Of a stretch of DNA of 15,857 nucleotides, positions 8,173 through 15,857 are shown in pieces (position 1 is the stretch's first letter; every line of letters begins with the position of its first letter). The stretch lies in contig CAKSPN010000024.1 in the NCBI GenBank assembly GCA_934481375.1, positions 1 to 15,857 of the forward strand, read 5' to 3'. Position numbers and translations under genes: made by a program. This DNA is from an uncultured Clostridia bacterium (GTDB lineage Bacteria; Bacillota; Clostridia; UBA1381). The notes under the pieces were generated by a model. The model was not told the DNA's origin and did no database searches. It worked only from the letters and a program-made list of their open reading frames with translations.

Positions 8173-10959
8173 TTAAATTTCCCCCACTTTCATAATTTCA
8201 TAGCTGCAGTATTTATTTACTGTGTCGTTTGTATTGAATACAATATATCCGTCTGATGTTCTGTAAGCCTTTATTGCCTCTGCTCTTTCACCTGTTTGAG
8301 ACAATGCATAAACCTCATAATCGCCGTCTATTTTTATTTTTAATTCCGCTTTTACGGGTTCGGCAAGCAAAGGAGCTTTTCCGATGTGTATAGCGTTATT
8401 TCTTATTGTTTCTCTCAGATTTCTTGATGCTGCGCCAACGCTTATAAGAAGCCTGTCTGCATTCTTAATTGTTTTATCTTTTGATATTGACGATAATGTT
8501 ATTACGGCAAAATTATTGTCGGTTGACGCACACATATTGTCGGTTTGTATCGATTCGTTTTTATTTGAAATAATTGCCTGTACATAGTCGTTATTTACAG
8601 ATAATATACCCTTGTCCTGATCCCAATAGACTTCTCCGTCATTCAGGCTGTCAAGCTGTAATTGACTTGTGCTTTTGGGTTTGGAAGCTGCAACATTAAA
8701 AAACATTTTTCCGTTAAGGAAAGCGCTGTTTTTAATATCATATTTTTCCGGTTCTGTGTATTCGCCCAGTCCAAACTTTCTCATAAAATTGCTTGTATCT
8801 GTTTTGTATATTCCGTCAAAATCATCTTTATTGACAGTATATATGTTGGTGTTTTTCATTTCATCAGTTCTATAATACAATTGCGCCGCAGCAATAGAAA
8901 TTGCTTTTTGTGCCGTATTATTATAGGTTTCATAAAAATCTTCCGCACCCGCTTCTTCTCGAATATCGATATTGTCAAACACTGCCGCAAACTGAATTGG
9001 CGTCCAGCCTTGACGTGCCGAAAATGCCGACATTAAAATATTGGCCTCCAAAGTATAGTTGTTGTATTGGGGTGAATTCCATTCGCTTATAACGTAAGGA
9101 CGATTGCCGATTCTTTTTTTTGCAGCCAGTCCGATAATTCCCAGGTCCTTATCTTTCAACATAGAACTTATTGATAAATAATAGAAACCATATTTGCCCA
9201 AAGGTTTTTCCCAAATATAGTTACGAGCTAAAAACTCCGTATCGGAATTTGCGTAAGCGTCACTATACTCGTTATTGTCGACATTATTTGAATTTCCTGT
9301 TACCAATCCTTTAAAACCCGTATTTTTTATTGCTTTGTTTAATTCATCATAATATTCCTTCTGAACGCTGCAAAGGAATAAATTAATATCTTTTTTCCTT
9401 TCCTCGCTCAGTACGGATTTCTTCCATGACGGATAGTATATTACGGACATATCCTCAAGTTTTTCCGCATCGCCCAAGCCGTATCCTTTTACTTTATTTT
9501 CCCATGCGCTTTTCAAAGTTTTTGTGCTATGATATTTATTCTTCAAAAAAGTATTAAACCTGTTCTGAAAATCCTTCATATCATCATCATTTAAAAAGAA
9601 TTCATCACGCCCTGATGTCAAATCAAATATACTTGCGGAATCCATAAGTTCTGCCATTACAACATTTTTATCATTGGCGATTGACAACCCTGTATATGGA
9701 TTTTTTGAGGTAAGCAAGGCATTAATCATGCGCTTTTTTTCTTCGATTTTATCCTTATTGACATATTCGGATAAATCTTTTGACGAGCTTAATGTTAAGT
9801 ACACATATATTCCTTTTTCTTTCAGCTTGCTGACAAAAAAATCAAACTGATCTTTTTCATTTACTGAAAGAGCCGTTAAGTCGCAATCTTTTATTCTGAC
9901 AAGATTATATCCTCTCTTAGCCAATCCGTCTGCTAACAATTCCGCCTTTTCTTTCGGCAGGTAAGCCGCCTTGCCTATAACATTTGTACCGTAGAATTTT
10001 GCGGCGCTTCCGTCTTCAAAAAATAATTTTTCGTTCTTTGCATAAACAGCGCCATGTTTTCCGGCGGGAGCGTCTAACAAAAATGTCCCGTCCAAAGCCG
10101 AATTGTCTTTTATAGCGTCGGCTTCCGGCTGTATCCAGCCGTTAAGATATGGATTTAATACGTCGTCACTTGTAAGTCCCAAATCCGGCAAGTACGGACC
10201 GCTGTCGGTAAGAGTTATTCCCAAAACCATAACAAAAGCTTTTGAGCCGCCGCTGACAGTTTCCATTGTTATACTTTTAATAACCTTTTCGGGATACGGA
10301 TTACTCATCGCAAAAATTCCGCAGCTTATTGTGGTATAATAGCCTTGGGTCTTTATACCCTTCCAAGCAGTTTGACAAAACGCCGCCTGCGCTGTTCCCC
10401 ACCAGTTAAAAATATGTTCCTGGTCAAGAATGTTCATATACGCCGAAGTGCCGTCATCGTAATTTAACGTATATGTTGCTTCCTGCTGAAACTTGCCGCT
10501 GTTTGTATCAGAGCAGTGTAAAAAATATATTCCGGCGGCAGTTTTATTTACATCAACCTCCATTGACACGGGCAATTCAGCTTTTGCTTTTCCCCTTAAG
10601 ACTATACATGATGTATTATTGTTGTCGTCCGGTTCAATTATATCAAACGGTACTCCTTTAAACTCAGTCATTCCTCTAAACGTAAAGTCACGAAAATCAT
10701 TGCCGCTGCCTGCGTCTGACCAACCCCCCTGACCATCGCCTTCAACCTCGTCAATAAAGCTTCTGTTGGTATATTTACGCAAATCAACTGTTGTAAAATT
10801 CTGCTTTACGGTGTTGTATGTCTTTTCCGGCAAAAGTATGGTTTGGTTAAAAATTTCTTCCTTTTCGCTTGCCGCTTTTACTATTGACGCAGTATTAAAA
10901 ACCATTACAAGCATTGCAAAAATTGCGATAGTCTTAAAATATACTCTGTCTTTTTTCAC
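8173..10959 (-). CDS. Secreted GH-A/GH5-like barrel protein with substituted active-site positions
   Basis: 928 residues, GTG start, signal peptide likely ending V-K-A (residue 29). Residues of about 45-250 form a beta-rich N-terminal module with G-G-W-S-D-A-G and G-V-P-F-D-I-I segments, as in carbohydrate-associated modules of clostridial and Paenibacillus enzymes. A (beta/alpha)8-type domain follows (about 290-690), opening F-F-E-D-G-S-A-A-K-F-Y-G-T-N, then a beta C-terminal domain with L-L-I-S-V-G-A-A-S. The strand carrying the nucleophile is present (V-I-S-E-W-N, Glu626). The strand that in relatives ends with E-L/I-N-N-E-N reads E-L-M-D-S-A (residues 437-442), so the general acid/base Glu appears replaced. 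R-I-K-D (355-358) stands where relatives have R-L-H-H. My recall of the family pattern is from memory. It may be a binding protein or use other chemistry. It is coupled to the preceding hydrolase gene. Confidence 0.85.
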   Translation of the reverse strand: MKKDRVYFKTIAIFAMLVMVFNTASIVKAASEKEEIFNQTILLPEKTYNTVKQNFTTVDLRKYTNRSFIDEVEGDGQGGWSDAGSGNDFRDFTFRGMTEFKGVPFDIIEPDDNNNTSCIVLRGKAKAELPVSMEVDVNKTAAGIYFLHCSDTNSGKFQQEATYTLNYDDGTSAYMNILDQEHIFNWWGTAQAAFCQTAWKGIKTQGYYTTISCGIFAMSNPYPEKVIKSITMETVSGGSKAFVMVLGITLTDSGPYLPDLGLTSDDVLNPYLNGWIQPEADAIKDNSALDGTFLLDAPAGKHGAVYAKNEKLFFEDGSAAKFYGTNVIGKAAYLPKEKAELLADGLAKRGYNLVRIKDCDLTALSVNEKDQFDFFVSKLKEKGIYVYLTLSSSKDLSEYVNKDKIEEKKRMINALLTSKNPYTGLSIANDKNVVMAELMDSASIFDLTSGRDEFFLNDDDMKDFQNRFNTFLKNKYHSTKTLKSAWENKVKGYGLGDAEKLEDMSVIYYPSWKKSVLSEERKKDINLFLCSVQKEYYDELNKAIKNTGFKGLVTGNSNNVDNNEYSDAYANSDTEFLARNYIWEKPLGKYGFYYLSISSMLKDKDLGIIGLAAKKRIGNRPYVISEWNSPQYNNYTLEANILMSAFSARQGWTPIQFAAVFDNIDIREEAGAEDFYETYNNTAQKAISIAAAQLYYRTDEMKNTNIYTVNKDDFDGIYKTDTSNFMRKFGLGEYTEPEKYDIKNSAFLNGKMFFNVAASKPKSTSQLQLDSLNDGEVYWDQDKGILSVNNDYVQAIISNKNESIQTDNMCASTDNNFAVITLSSISKDKTIKNADRLLISVGAASRNLRETIRNNAIHIGKAPLLAEPVKAELKIKIDGDYEVYALSQTGERAEAIKAYRTSDGYIVFNTNDTVNKYCSYEIMKVGEI

Positions 10960-10971
10960 TTTATTTCCTCC
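10956..10971 (-). promoter_or_regulatory. GTGA stop/start overlap with GGAGGAA ribosome site
   Basis: The GTG start at 10959-10957 overlaps the TGA stop at 10958-10956 of the upstream hydrolase gene. GGAGGAA at 10971-10965 lies 7 bases ahead, inside the last codons of that gene. This decides the GTG start and suggests translational coupling, so the two proteins are probably made in linked amounts. Confidence 0.85.
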
Positions 10972-12449
10972 AGTTTTATCATGGTAATTGATATTTTCGG
11001 AATTTCAACGGACTTAACCGGCATATTGCTTGTATATTTTGTTTCCGTTGTACTTATTTGTTTTATTCCCGCATCGTTTTTAGCGTCCAGGCTGTCGCCC
11101 GTCATTACTGTCTTTGAAACAATTTTATACTTCTCATTTTCCGGCAATAAAATTGTGGTACTGTCCTCTTTCTCATCATAATTGGTGAAGAATATATTTA
11201 TTCCCGTCTCTGTCTTTACCACTGCGGCGGTAACATCTGTTGCTTCATGGAAATTATATCCGTCAAGTTTAAAGTCCAATGCGTCGCCGACTGCATTATT
11301 GTAATACATTTTCATTAATTCCATTCCGGGATTAGGTACAAATTTTCCATCCTCAACATAATATGCAACCCACTGATTCGAAGATGTGTGCGGTTCAAAA
11401 CAGAACAGATTTGCGCCATACATATACGGATTTATTATAAATCTGTTGTAAAAATCCGAGTAATCAAGGAAAGCCTGCAATACACGTCCATCGTCACGTA
11501 TTCCATGCTCCGTATAAATGAATTTTATTCGGTCCGAACCGGTCATATCATAAATCTGCTTTGAAATATTTACCACCGGTAATTCGGCATTGGGTACAAC
11601 TCCATGATCCCAATAATATGTATGAATAGCAAAATAGTCTATTTCATTACCTACTTCCTTTAACAGCAGTAACGGATAATTTAGAGTTGCCGGATCTGAC
11701 TGATTTGTCATAACATGCGCCATTATTTTTGCATCAGGATCAACCGAACGTATTGCACCTATACTTCTTTTGCAGATTTCCACATATGCCGACGGACTGA
11801 CGTAATTTTTCTCACCGGTTTCAACAAACCCTTTTCGATCATATAGAAAATCTGTTTCATTTCCGATTTCCCAGATTATATCGAAGGGTTCCTCCTCGCC
11901 AACATACTTCACTCTTTCCTCAGCCCAATTCACGCCGCCGTTTACATTTTCTTTCGGATCTCCTGCGCACAATTCCACCAAGTCTGCCATATTCTCATAT
12001 GTGTCTCCCGTAACGTTTACGCCCAAAACAAATTCCGTATCACGATCTATCATTCTTATGGTTTTCAGCCAATCCAGCACATTCGATGGGTTACAAACTG
12101 TCATTGCGGCCTGCTTAAACGGATCACGCAAAGCCAAATCAAGTTTTCTCTCGCCCCAACTGCCCATTCCCGTTTTCCAGCTCCCGTCACAGCCTATTGC
12201 CGTTCTGGCAAGCGGAAACGGAAAATTTTTAAAATCTCTTACCAATTCTGTTCTCTTTTCCAGATATATTGAATTGGTTGATAAATAACCGACATCAAGC
12301 GCAAAGCCCATCCCAAACAATTCGGGATTTGAGTACTTTAGCACCTTATCTTCATTAATTGTCAAATTCAATTCTTTGGCGCTTATAGCTGCAGCGTTAA
12401 ATAGCGTCAAAATCCCTAATATTGCAGCAAGCGATTTCTTTCCTTTCAT
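10956..12449 (-). CDS. Secreted clan GH-A glycoside hydrolase, arabinofuranosidase-like, single domain
   Basis: 497 residues, ATG start with GGAGG 6 bases upstream. A signal peptide probably ends A-I-S-A (residue 24). The rest is one (beta/alpha)8 catalytic domain (about 30-385) and a small C-terminal beta-sandwich closing with I-T-M-I-K-L. I-W-E-I-G-N-E-T-D places the likely acid/base at Glu198 and I-Y-T-E-H-G the likely nucleophile at Glu314. The spacing of 116 residues and the C-terminal sandwich fit retaining clan GH-A enzymes of the GH51/GH79/GH39 kind, and GH51 alpha-L-arabinofuranosidases are the closest match by eye. I would not assign a family number or substrate. The catalytic part is paralogous to that of the preceding gene, sharing A-I-R-S/A-V-D-P-D-A, G-N-E/D-I-D/N-Y and S-K-T-V-M/I-T/S-G-D-S-L. 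It carries no anchor, so it should be released or held by another protein. Confidence 0.9.
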   Translation of the reverse strand: MKGKKSLAAILGILTLFNAAAISAKELNLTINEDKVLKYSNPELFGMGFALDVGYLSTNSIYLEKRTELVRDFKNFPFPLARTAIGCDGSWKTGMGSWGERKLDLALRDPFKQAAMTVCNPSNVLDWLKTIRMIDRDTEFVLGVNVTGDTYENMADLVELCAGDPKENVNGGVNWAEERVKYVGEEEPFDIIWEIGNETDFLYDRKGFVETGEKNYVSPSAYVEICKRSIGAIRSVDPDAKIMAHVMTNQSDPATLNYPLLLLKEVGNEIDYFAIHTYYWDHGVVPNAELPVVNISKQIYDMTGSDRIKFIYTEHGIRDDGRVLQAFLDYSDFYNRFIINPYMYGANLFCFEPHTSSNQWVAYYVEDGKFVPNPGMELMKMYYNNAVGDALDFKLDGYNFHEATDVTAAVVKTETGINIFFTNYDEKEDSTTILLPENEKYKIVSKTVMTGDSLDAKNDAGIKQISTTETKYTSNMPVKSVEIPKISITMIKLEEIK

Positions 12450-12507
12450 TGTGTTCCTCCGATAATGTTCTAATTGTTTTTTGTTTCAATTACATATATT
12501 TATTTTC

Positions 12508-12532
12508 GGCGGAGAGATAAACTCTCTCCGCC
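12508..12532 (-). other. 10-bp GC-rich hairpin between two hydrolase genes
   Basis: GGCGGAGAGA and its exact complement flank a 5-base loop, 10 bases after the stop of the large hydrolase gene and 58 bases before the next start. On the minus (transcribed) strand the hairpin is followed by GAAAATAAATATATG, which is not the U-run of an intrinsic terminator. It may instead be a partial attenuator or a stem-loop that protects or processes the mRNA and sets different amounts of the first and second enzymes. Confidence 0.6.
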
Positions 12533-12542
12533 AATATCATTA

Positions 12543-15500
12543 TTATTTTAGATTAAATACTTTTGTAACAGGCAGTAATGACGCAAGATTATCCCATACA
12601 AACGCTTTAACTTTCTGACCGGCTGCAAGCGCATAGCCTTCTGCCGAAATTGTCATTTGATGCTGTGCATTTGTTGCCACATTTACGTTTCTGTCAATAA
12701 ACATTTTTGCAAGTGAGTCATCTGCATTATACACAGCGACTATTGCCGTTCCGGCCAATGCCGTTTCCGTAGTGTTTTCTATAATTGCGGAAGTAAGCAT
12801 ACCCGATTCGTTCTTTTCAGCTGCTATGTTAATTCTTCCGGTATCTTCTTCCGGCAAAACATTTTTTCTGAATGATACGTCGTCAAGATAAACGCACGGG
12901 GTTATATCTGCATAATAACCTCTGTCGAAAGTATACATAATGCTGTAGCTGTCAGTATTTGAAAATCCGTCAAAGTTCAGCATAGAATACTCTGTCTTAT
13001 TCTCTTTAATTCTGAAATGCGGCTTGCTGTTATTCTCATTAAGAATAATCTCCGCTTCCTTATAGCCTATCTGTTCTCCGTTTGAATTATATATAATTAC
13101 AATATTCTTGGGATGTTCGGCGTCGCTTAAATCAAGATAATACTTTACGTCATACCACTGTCCCTCATCGTAATCGCAAACGTATACTCCGCTTTCCGGA
13201 CTTCCTAGATATACCTTTTGGTCCCAGTTAAACGTAACGGCGTCATATCCTGCCGCATTTGCTCCGTTCAATCCGTTATTCCACACATCAATAACATTAA
13301 CCAAATTCCAGTCGTACGTATCCGATATTTTATCAAATGTAGCATTTTTAATAATGTTAATTGTCAGACGCGAATCCGAAACTTCCTCCGTTTTTATGTC
13401 CTTGGTGTATATTCTTGCTTCCGCAAGAGTTGTTCCCGTTAAATCAATATTGCTTTTTCCGAACATTGACCATTTATCGGTGAACGGATTCATACACAAA
13501 ACATCGTTATTGTCATTTCCCGGTTCGTCTATAACCTGCAAATCGTTTACAAGTTTTCCGGTATTTCTTTGAGTGAGAGCCGCCAGATACTGATGCTTTT
13601 CCGTTACGGCGCTGAATCCTTCAAGCCCGCCGGGGTATATTGTATTTCCTTCTTCCTTAGTATATCTCTTAAGCTTTCGGCTCAGCTTGCTCCAGTTCTC
13701 GCCATAGTCGCTCCAAATTCCTCTGTCTACCGCCTGATTATCCTTTTCGGGATGAAGCAGCGTTCCCTCACTGTCATACTGATTTTCATACAAATCGCCC
13801 TCGGGGATCATAATGTTCTGAGCAACATTTCCTTTATATGACGCGCCATTATTTACATATCTTCTCGGAACGTCATTCTCTGCCTTCCACGCATCGTTCT
13901 GCTTATCAATCCATTCCTGATGATATATGTAATATTCTCCGTACTGCGGCGCTCCATCGCCTGTTATAAGATTTTCAAAAGTCATAACCTCCGGGAAAGT
14001 CACAGTCCGAACGCTTGTTCCGAATCGTATTTCGTCATATACTCCGTCCCCGCTGACATTTGATTCAAAATCAAACGCCGCCTTTCCCGAAGCATCTGCT
14101 TTCTTATTAATTGTATCTATGGTTACGCCGTCCTTTACCAACGAAGCGCTTATATCTTTTCCTGCGAATTCCTTACCCATATTTGCGGATACCGTATACA
14201 CCGGCTTGCCTGCGGCTGACGTTTTTACATCAGCGCTGAACATCTTATTTATGTAGCTTTCATTTACAAGTGTGAGCATTGTTACAGATAACGGATCAAT
14301 TGTAATGCTATTTGAGGGGGAATCAAATTTGTATTCTGAATATTCCGTCATTTTGTAATTCTCATCATTGTGCAAAAGCGAATGATAGTCATTTAATGAA
14401 TCTCCTGAAATTACGGTCTTGGATTTTATATAATAAGCCTCATTTGTCTGCAGATTTATATCAAAACCCGCTGCACTCCTGTTTGTTATGAAGACGTTAA
14501 GCTCATCACCGTTTCTTACCGCCATCGCACTATGCGCGCCGTTCTCAAGCAGATTATATCCGTCAAACTCGCTCTTTACAACATCACCCACGCCATTTTC
14601 CGTATACAATTTGAGCAAATCATACATAAGAGTCTTATAGGTCTTATTGTTATCTTTATCATAGTATGTAGAGGCCCATGCACCTGTATTTATACTAAAG
14701 AAAGAATTTGCTCTTTCAAGCAATGGATAATTGCTCATGCGATTAAACGCTTCCGCATCATCGATTACGCCTCCAAGAGACGACACCTGATACCTTATTT
14801 CACTGTCCCATGCATTGTCGCCGAATTCATATACATTTTTACCGTTTGCATGTTCTGACATATATATTTTAACCTTATTGTTTCCCGTAATTTCCTTAAT
14901 GTCATTTTCAATTCTCCATACATGTTTTTCCAGGCAGGTTACTATATTATTACTCGGATAATATTCATGCATTACCAAATAATTAATATCATTGCCCAGT
15001 TCCGATAATACCTGTTTATGCCAATAACTGTTTTGCTCATACTGATTGCCATACCCCATTTGACTGGTCTTTTCATGAACTGCTATTACAGCATCGGGGT
15101 CTACGGCTCTTATTGCAGGTATAAGCTCCTTACATTTTGCAATATAGTTATCCACAGTCCAGCCGCCTTGGCCCTCAGAATCCGACTCGTTACCCAACTC
15201 CCAGACTTCAACGTTAATCGGAGCTTCTATACCTTCACTTTTTCTTATTTCCGTCATATCGGTTCCATCGCCATCCGTATCACCTTCGCCGATATAACAC
15301 TCTACCATCTTTTTCACTTCTGCGGGATCTTCCGCAATATTTACAACATATGTGTATGCAGTATCGGCATTTAATGCATTATAGAATTTTACGCAATCGA
15401 AAAAGCTGTACTTTGCCGTAAGAGTTTTTGTCAGCGTATCGGTTATTTGATATTCATAAGGTTTCCTTTCCGAAAAAGCTCCAAGCATTTCCCGCCATTT

Positions 15501-15857
15501 CAAAAGTGTTCCGCCATAGCGAATATGCTTTATCGGGTAATCGGAAATATCCTCCAGCAATTTGTCGTTTAAAGTACCATCCGGATAGAAGTATCCTCTT
15601 ATACCTGTCTGCGTTAAAGGCGATTCGTTTGTTGTCGGATCGTCCTCCCATGGTGCGGCAACACCTCCGTAAAACTTATCTGTCAAAGTATTTATCGTTA
15701 CAGTCTCGTCTATGTTTAAGCTTAATTTCTTTCCATCAGGCACAACATTCTTTTTAAAAGATACATCGTCAAGATAAATACACGGGGTTATATCTGCATA
15801 ATAACCTCTGTCGAAAGTATACATAATGCTGTAGCTGTCAGTATTTGAAAATCCGTC
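12543..15857 (-). CDS. Large multidomain clan GH-A glycoside hydrolase, 5' end off window
   Basis: The frame is open through the right edge, so the N-terminus and signal peptide are missing; 1104 residues are visible. Numbering from the edge: residues 1-40 are the tail of a beta module; about 45-520 are a GH-A catalytic domain plus beta-sandwich; about 530-620 an Ig-like linker; about 625-1000 a LamG/concanavalin-like beta module, probably carbohydrate binding, with Q-W-Y-D-V-K-Y-Y-L-D and I-I-Y-N-S-N-G-E-Q; about 1006-1104 a C-terminal domain with K-V-K-A-F-V-W-D, common at the ends of secreted clostridial polysaccharidases. E-V-W-E-L-G-N-E-S-D (Glu224) and Y-M-S-E-H-A (Glu335) are the likely acid/base and nucleophile, 111 residues apart, as in its downstream paralogue. 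The first and last beta modules share a near-identical end. An arabinofuranosidase-like role on hemicellulose or pectin side chains is plausible but not proven. Confidence 0.9.
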   Translation of the reverse strand, partial: DGFSNTDSYSIMYTFDRGYYADITPCIYLDDVSFKKNVVPDGKKLSLNIDETVTINTLTDKFYGGVAAPWEDDPTTNESPLTQTGIRGYFYPDGTLNDKLLEDISDYPIKHIRYGGTLLKWREMLGAFSERKPYEYQITDTLTKTLTAKYSFFDCVKFYNALNADTAYTYVVNIAEDPAEVKKMVECYIGEGDTDGDGTDMTEIRKSEGIEAPINVEVWELGNESDSEGQGGWTVDNYIAKCKELIPAIRAVDPDAVIAVHEKTSQMGYGNQYEQNSYWHKQVLSELGNDINYLVMHEYYPSNNIVTCLEKHVWRIENDIKEITGNNKVKIYMSEHANGKNVYEFGDNAWDSEIRYQVSSLGGVIDDAEAFNRMSNYPLLERANSFFSINTGAWASTYYDKDNNKTYKTLMYDLLKLYTENGVGDVVKSEFDGYNLLENGAHSAMAVRNGDELNVFITNRSAAGFDINLQTNEAYYIKSKTVISGDSLNDYHSLLHNDENYKMTEYSEYKFDSPSNSITIDPLSVTMLTLVNESYINKMFSADVKTSAAGKPVYTVSANMGKEFAGKDISASLVKDGVTIDTINKKADASGKAAFDFESNVSGDGVYDEIRFGTSVRTVTFPEVMTFENLITGDGAPQYGEYYIYHQEWIDKQNDAWKAENDVPRRYVNNGASYKGNVAQNIMIPEGDLYENQYDSEGTLLHPEKDNQAVDRGIWSDYGENWSKLSRKLKRYTKEEGNTIYPGGLEGFSAVTEKHQYLAALTQRNTGKLVNDLQVIDEPGNDNNDVLCMNPFTDKWSMFGKSNIDLTGTTLAEARIYTKDIKTEEVSDSRLTINIIKNATFDKISDTYDWNLVNVIDVWNNGLNGANAAGYDAVTFNWDQKVYLGSPESGVYVCDYDEGQWYDVKYYLDLSDAEHPKNIVIIYNSNGEQIGYKEAEIILNENNSKPHFRIKENKTEYSMLNFDGFSNTDSYSIMYTFDRGYYADITPCVYLDDVSFRKNVLPEEDTGRINIAAEKNESGMLTSAIIENTTETALAGTAIVAVYNADDSLAKMFIDRNVNVATNAQHQMTISAEGYALAAGQKVKAFVWDNLASLLPVTKVFNLK
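12895..12971 (-). repeat. Internal copy of a 77-bp perfect direct repeat
   Basis: These 77 bases are identical to 15781-15857. They encode the end of the second beta module of the hydrolase (Y-S-I-M-Y-T-F-D-R-G-Y-Y-A-D-I-T). The next 40 bases downstream in the gene (12855-12894) match the other copy with 8 differences by my count. Confidence 0.95.
15781..15857 (-). repeat. Edge copy of the 77-bp perfect direct repeat
   Basis: Identical to 12895-12971 in the same orientation and reading frame, 2886 bases away. The copy runs into the window edge, so its true length is unknown. It encodes the end of a beta module placed just before the catalytic domain, so the gene appears to carry the same module on both sides of it. 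Confidence 0.95.

Noticed and set aside
8662..9036. Plus-strand open frames across the window, the longest about 124 codons
   Set aside because: They all lie opposite long, well-supported minus-strand genes, lack recognisable domains and have no convincing ribosome sites. They are shadows.
8173..10959. Decaying pseudogene explanation for the substituted barrel protein
   Set aside because: The frame is intact over 928 codons, with signal peptide, ribosome site and coupling to the upstream gene. Replacement of active-site residues alone does not indicate gene decay.
12462..12489. Possible promoter, TTGAAA - 16 bases - CATTAT, before the 10956-12449 gene
   Set aside because: The -10 box is weak and transcription would begin at or inside the ribosome site, leaving almost no leader. 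Likely chance in an A/T-rich gap.
12508..12532. Hairpin as an intrinsic terminator on the minus strand
   Set aside because: The stem is good but the transcribed strand after it is A-rich, not U-rich. Kept only as an unclassified hairpin.
15822..15824. ATG at the head of the large hydrolase frame as its start codon
   Set aside because: The frame stays open to the window edge, there is no Shine-Dalgarno or signal peptide, and the 11 codons upstream match the internal module copy exactly. It is an internal Met.

Overview
The window is AT-rich, with strong purine Shine-Dalgarno sites (GGAGG, AAGGAA), Sec signal peptides, three proteins with S-layer homology (SLH) domains and a lipoprotein sugar-binding protein. 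This points to a Gram-positive anaerobe of the class Clostridia that grows on plant or gut polysaccharides. The SLH-rich style resembles pectin- and hemicellulose-degrading gut clostridia such as Monoglobus, but that placement is inferred from style alone and not from a marker gene.

Every supported gene lies on the minus strand, so transcription runs from the right edge to the left edge. In order of transcription: (1) a large secreted multidomain glycoside hydrolase, 5' end off the window (12543-15857); (2) a single-domain paralogue of its catalytic part (10956-12449); (3) a secreted GH-A/GH5-like barrel protein whose usual active-site positions look substituted (8173-10959); (4) a protein ending in three good SLH repeats (6396-8168); (5) and (6) two end-to-end paralogues of about 870-900 residues with degenerate SLH-like N-termini and a long body I do not recognise (3767-6376 and 1000-3720); (7) the start of an ABC-transporter sugar-binding lipoprotein (1-981, 3' end off the window). 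Gene junctions run from a 4-base overlap to 93 bases. The widest gap holds a 10-bp hairpin. No gene-free stretch exceeds 300 bases, and no RNA gene, CRISPR array, mobile element or regulator gene was seen.

Read as one transcription unit, the locus could make enzymes that cut a polysaccharide outside the cell, cell-surface SLH proteins that may hold enzyme or glycan near the wall, and an importer for the released oligosaccharides. The enzymes carry no visible SLH, dockerin or sortase anchor, while the SLH proteins carry no visible catalytic domain. If the locus works as a unit, attachment must occur between separate proteins. The paired SLH-like paralogues with a shared cysteine-containing C-terminal motif are the best candidates for something undescribed.
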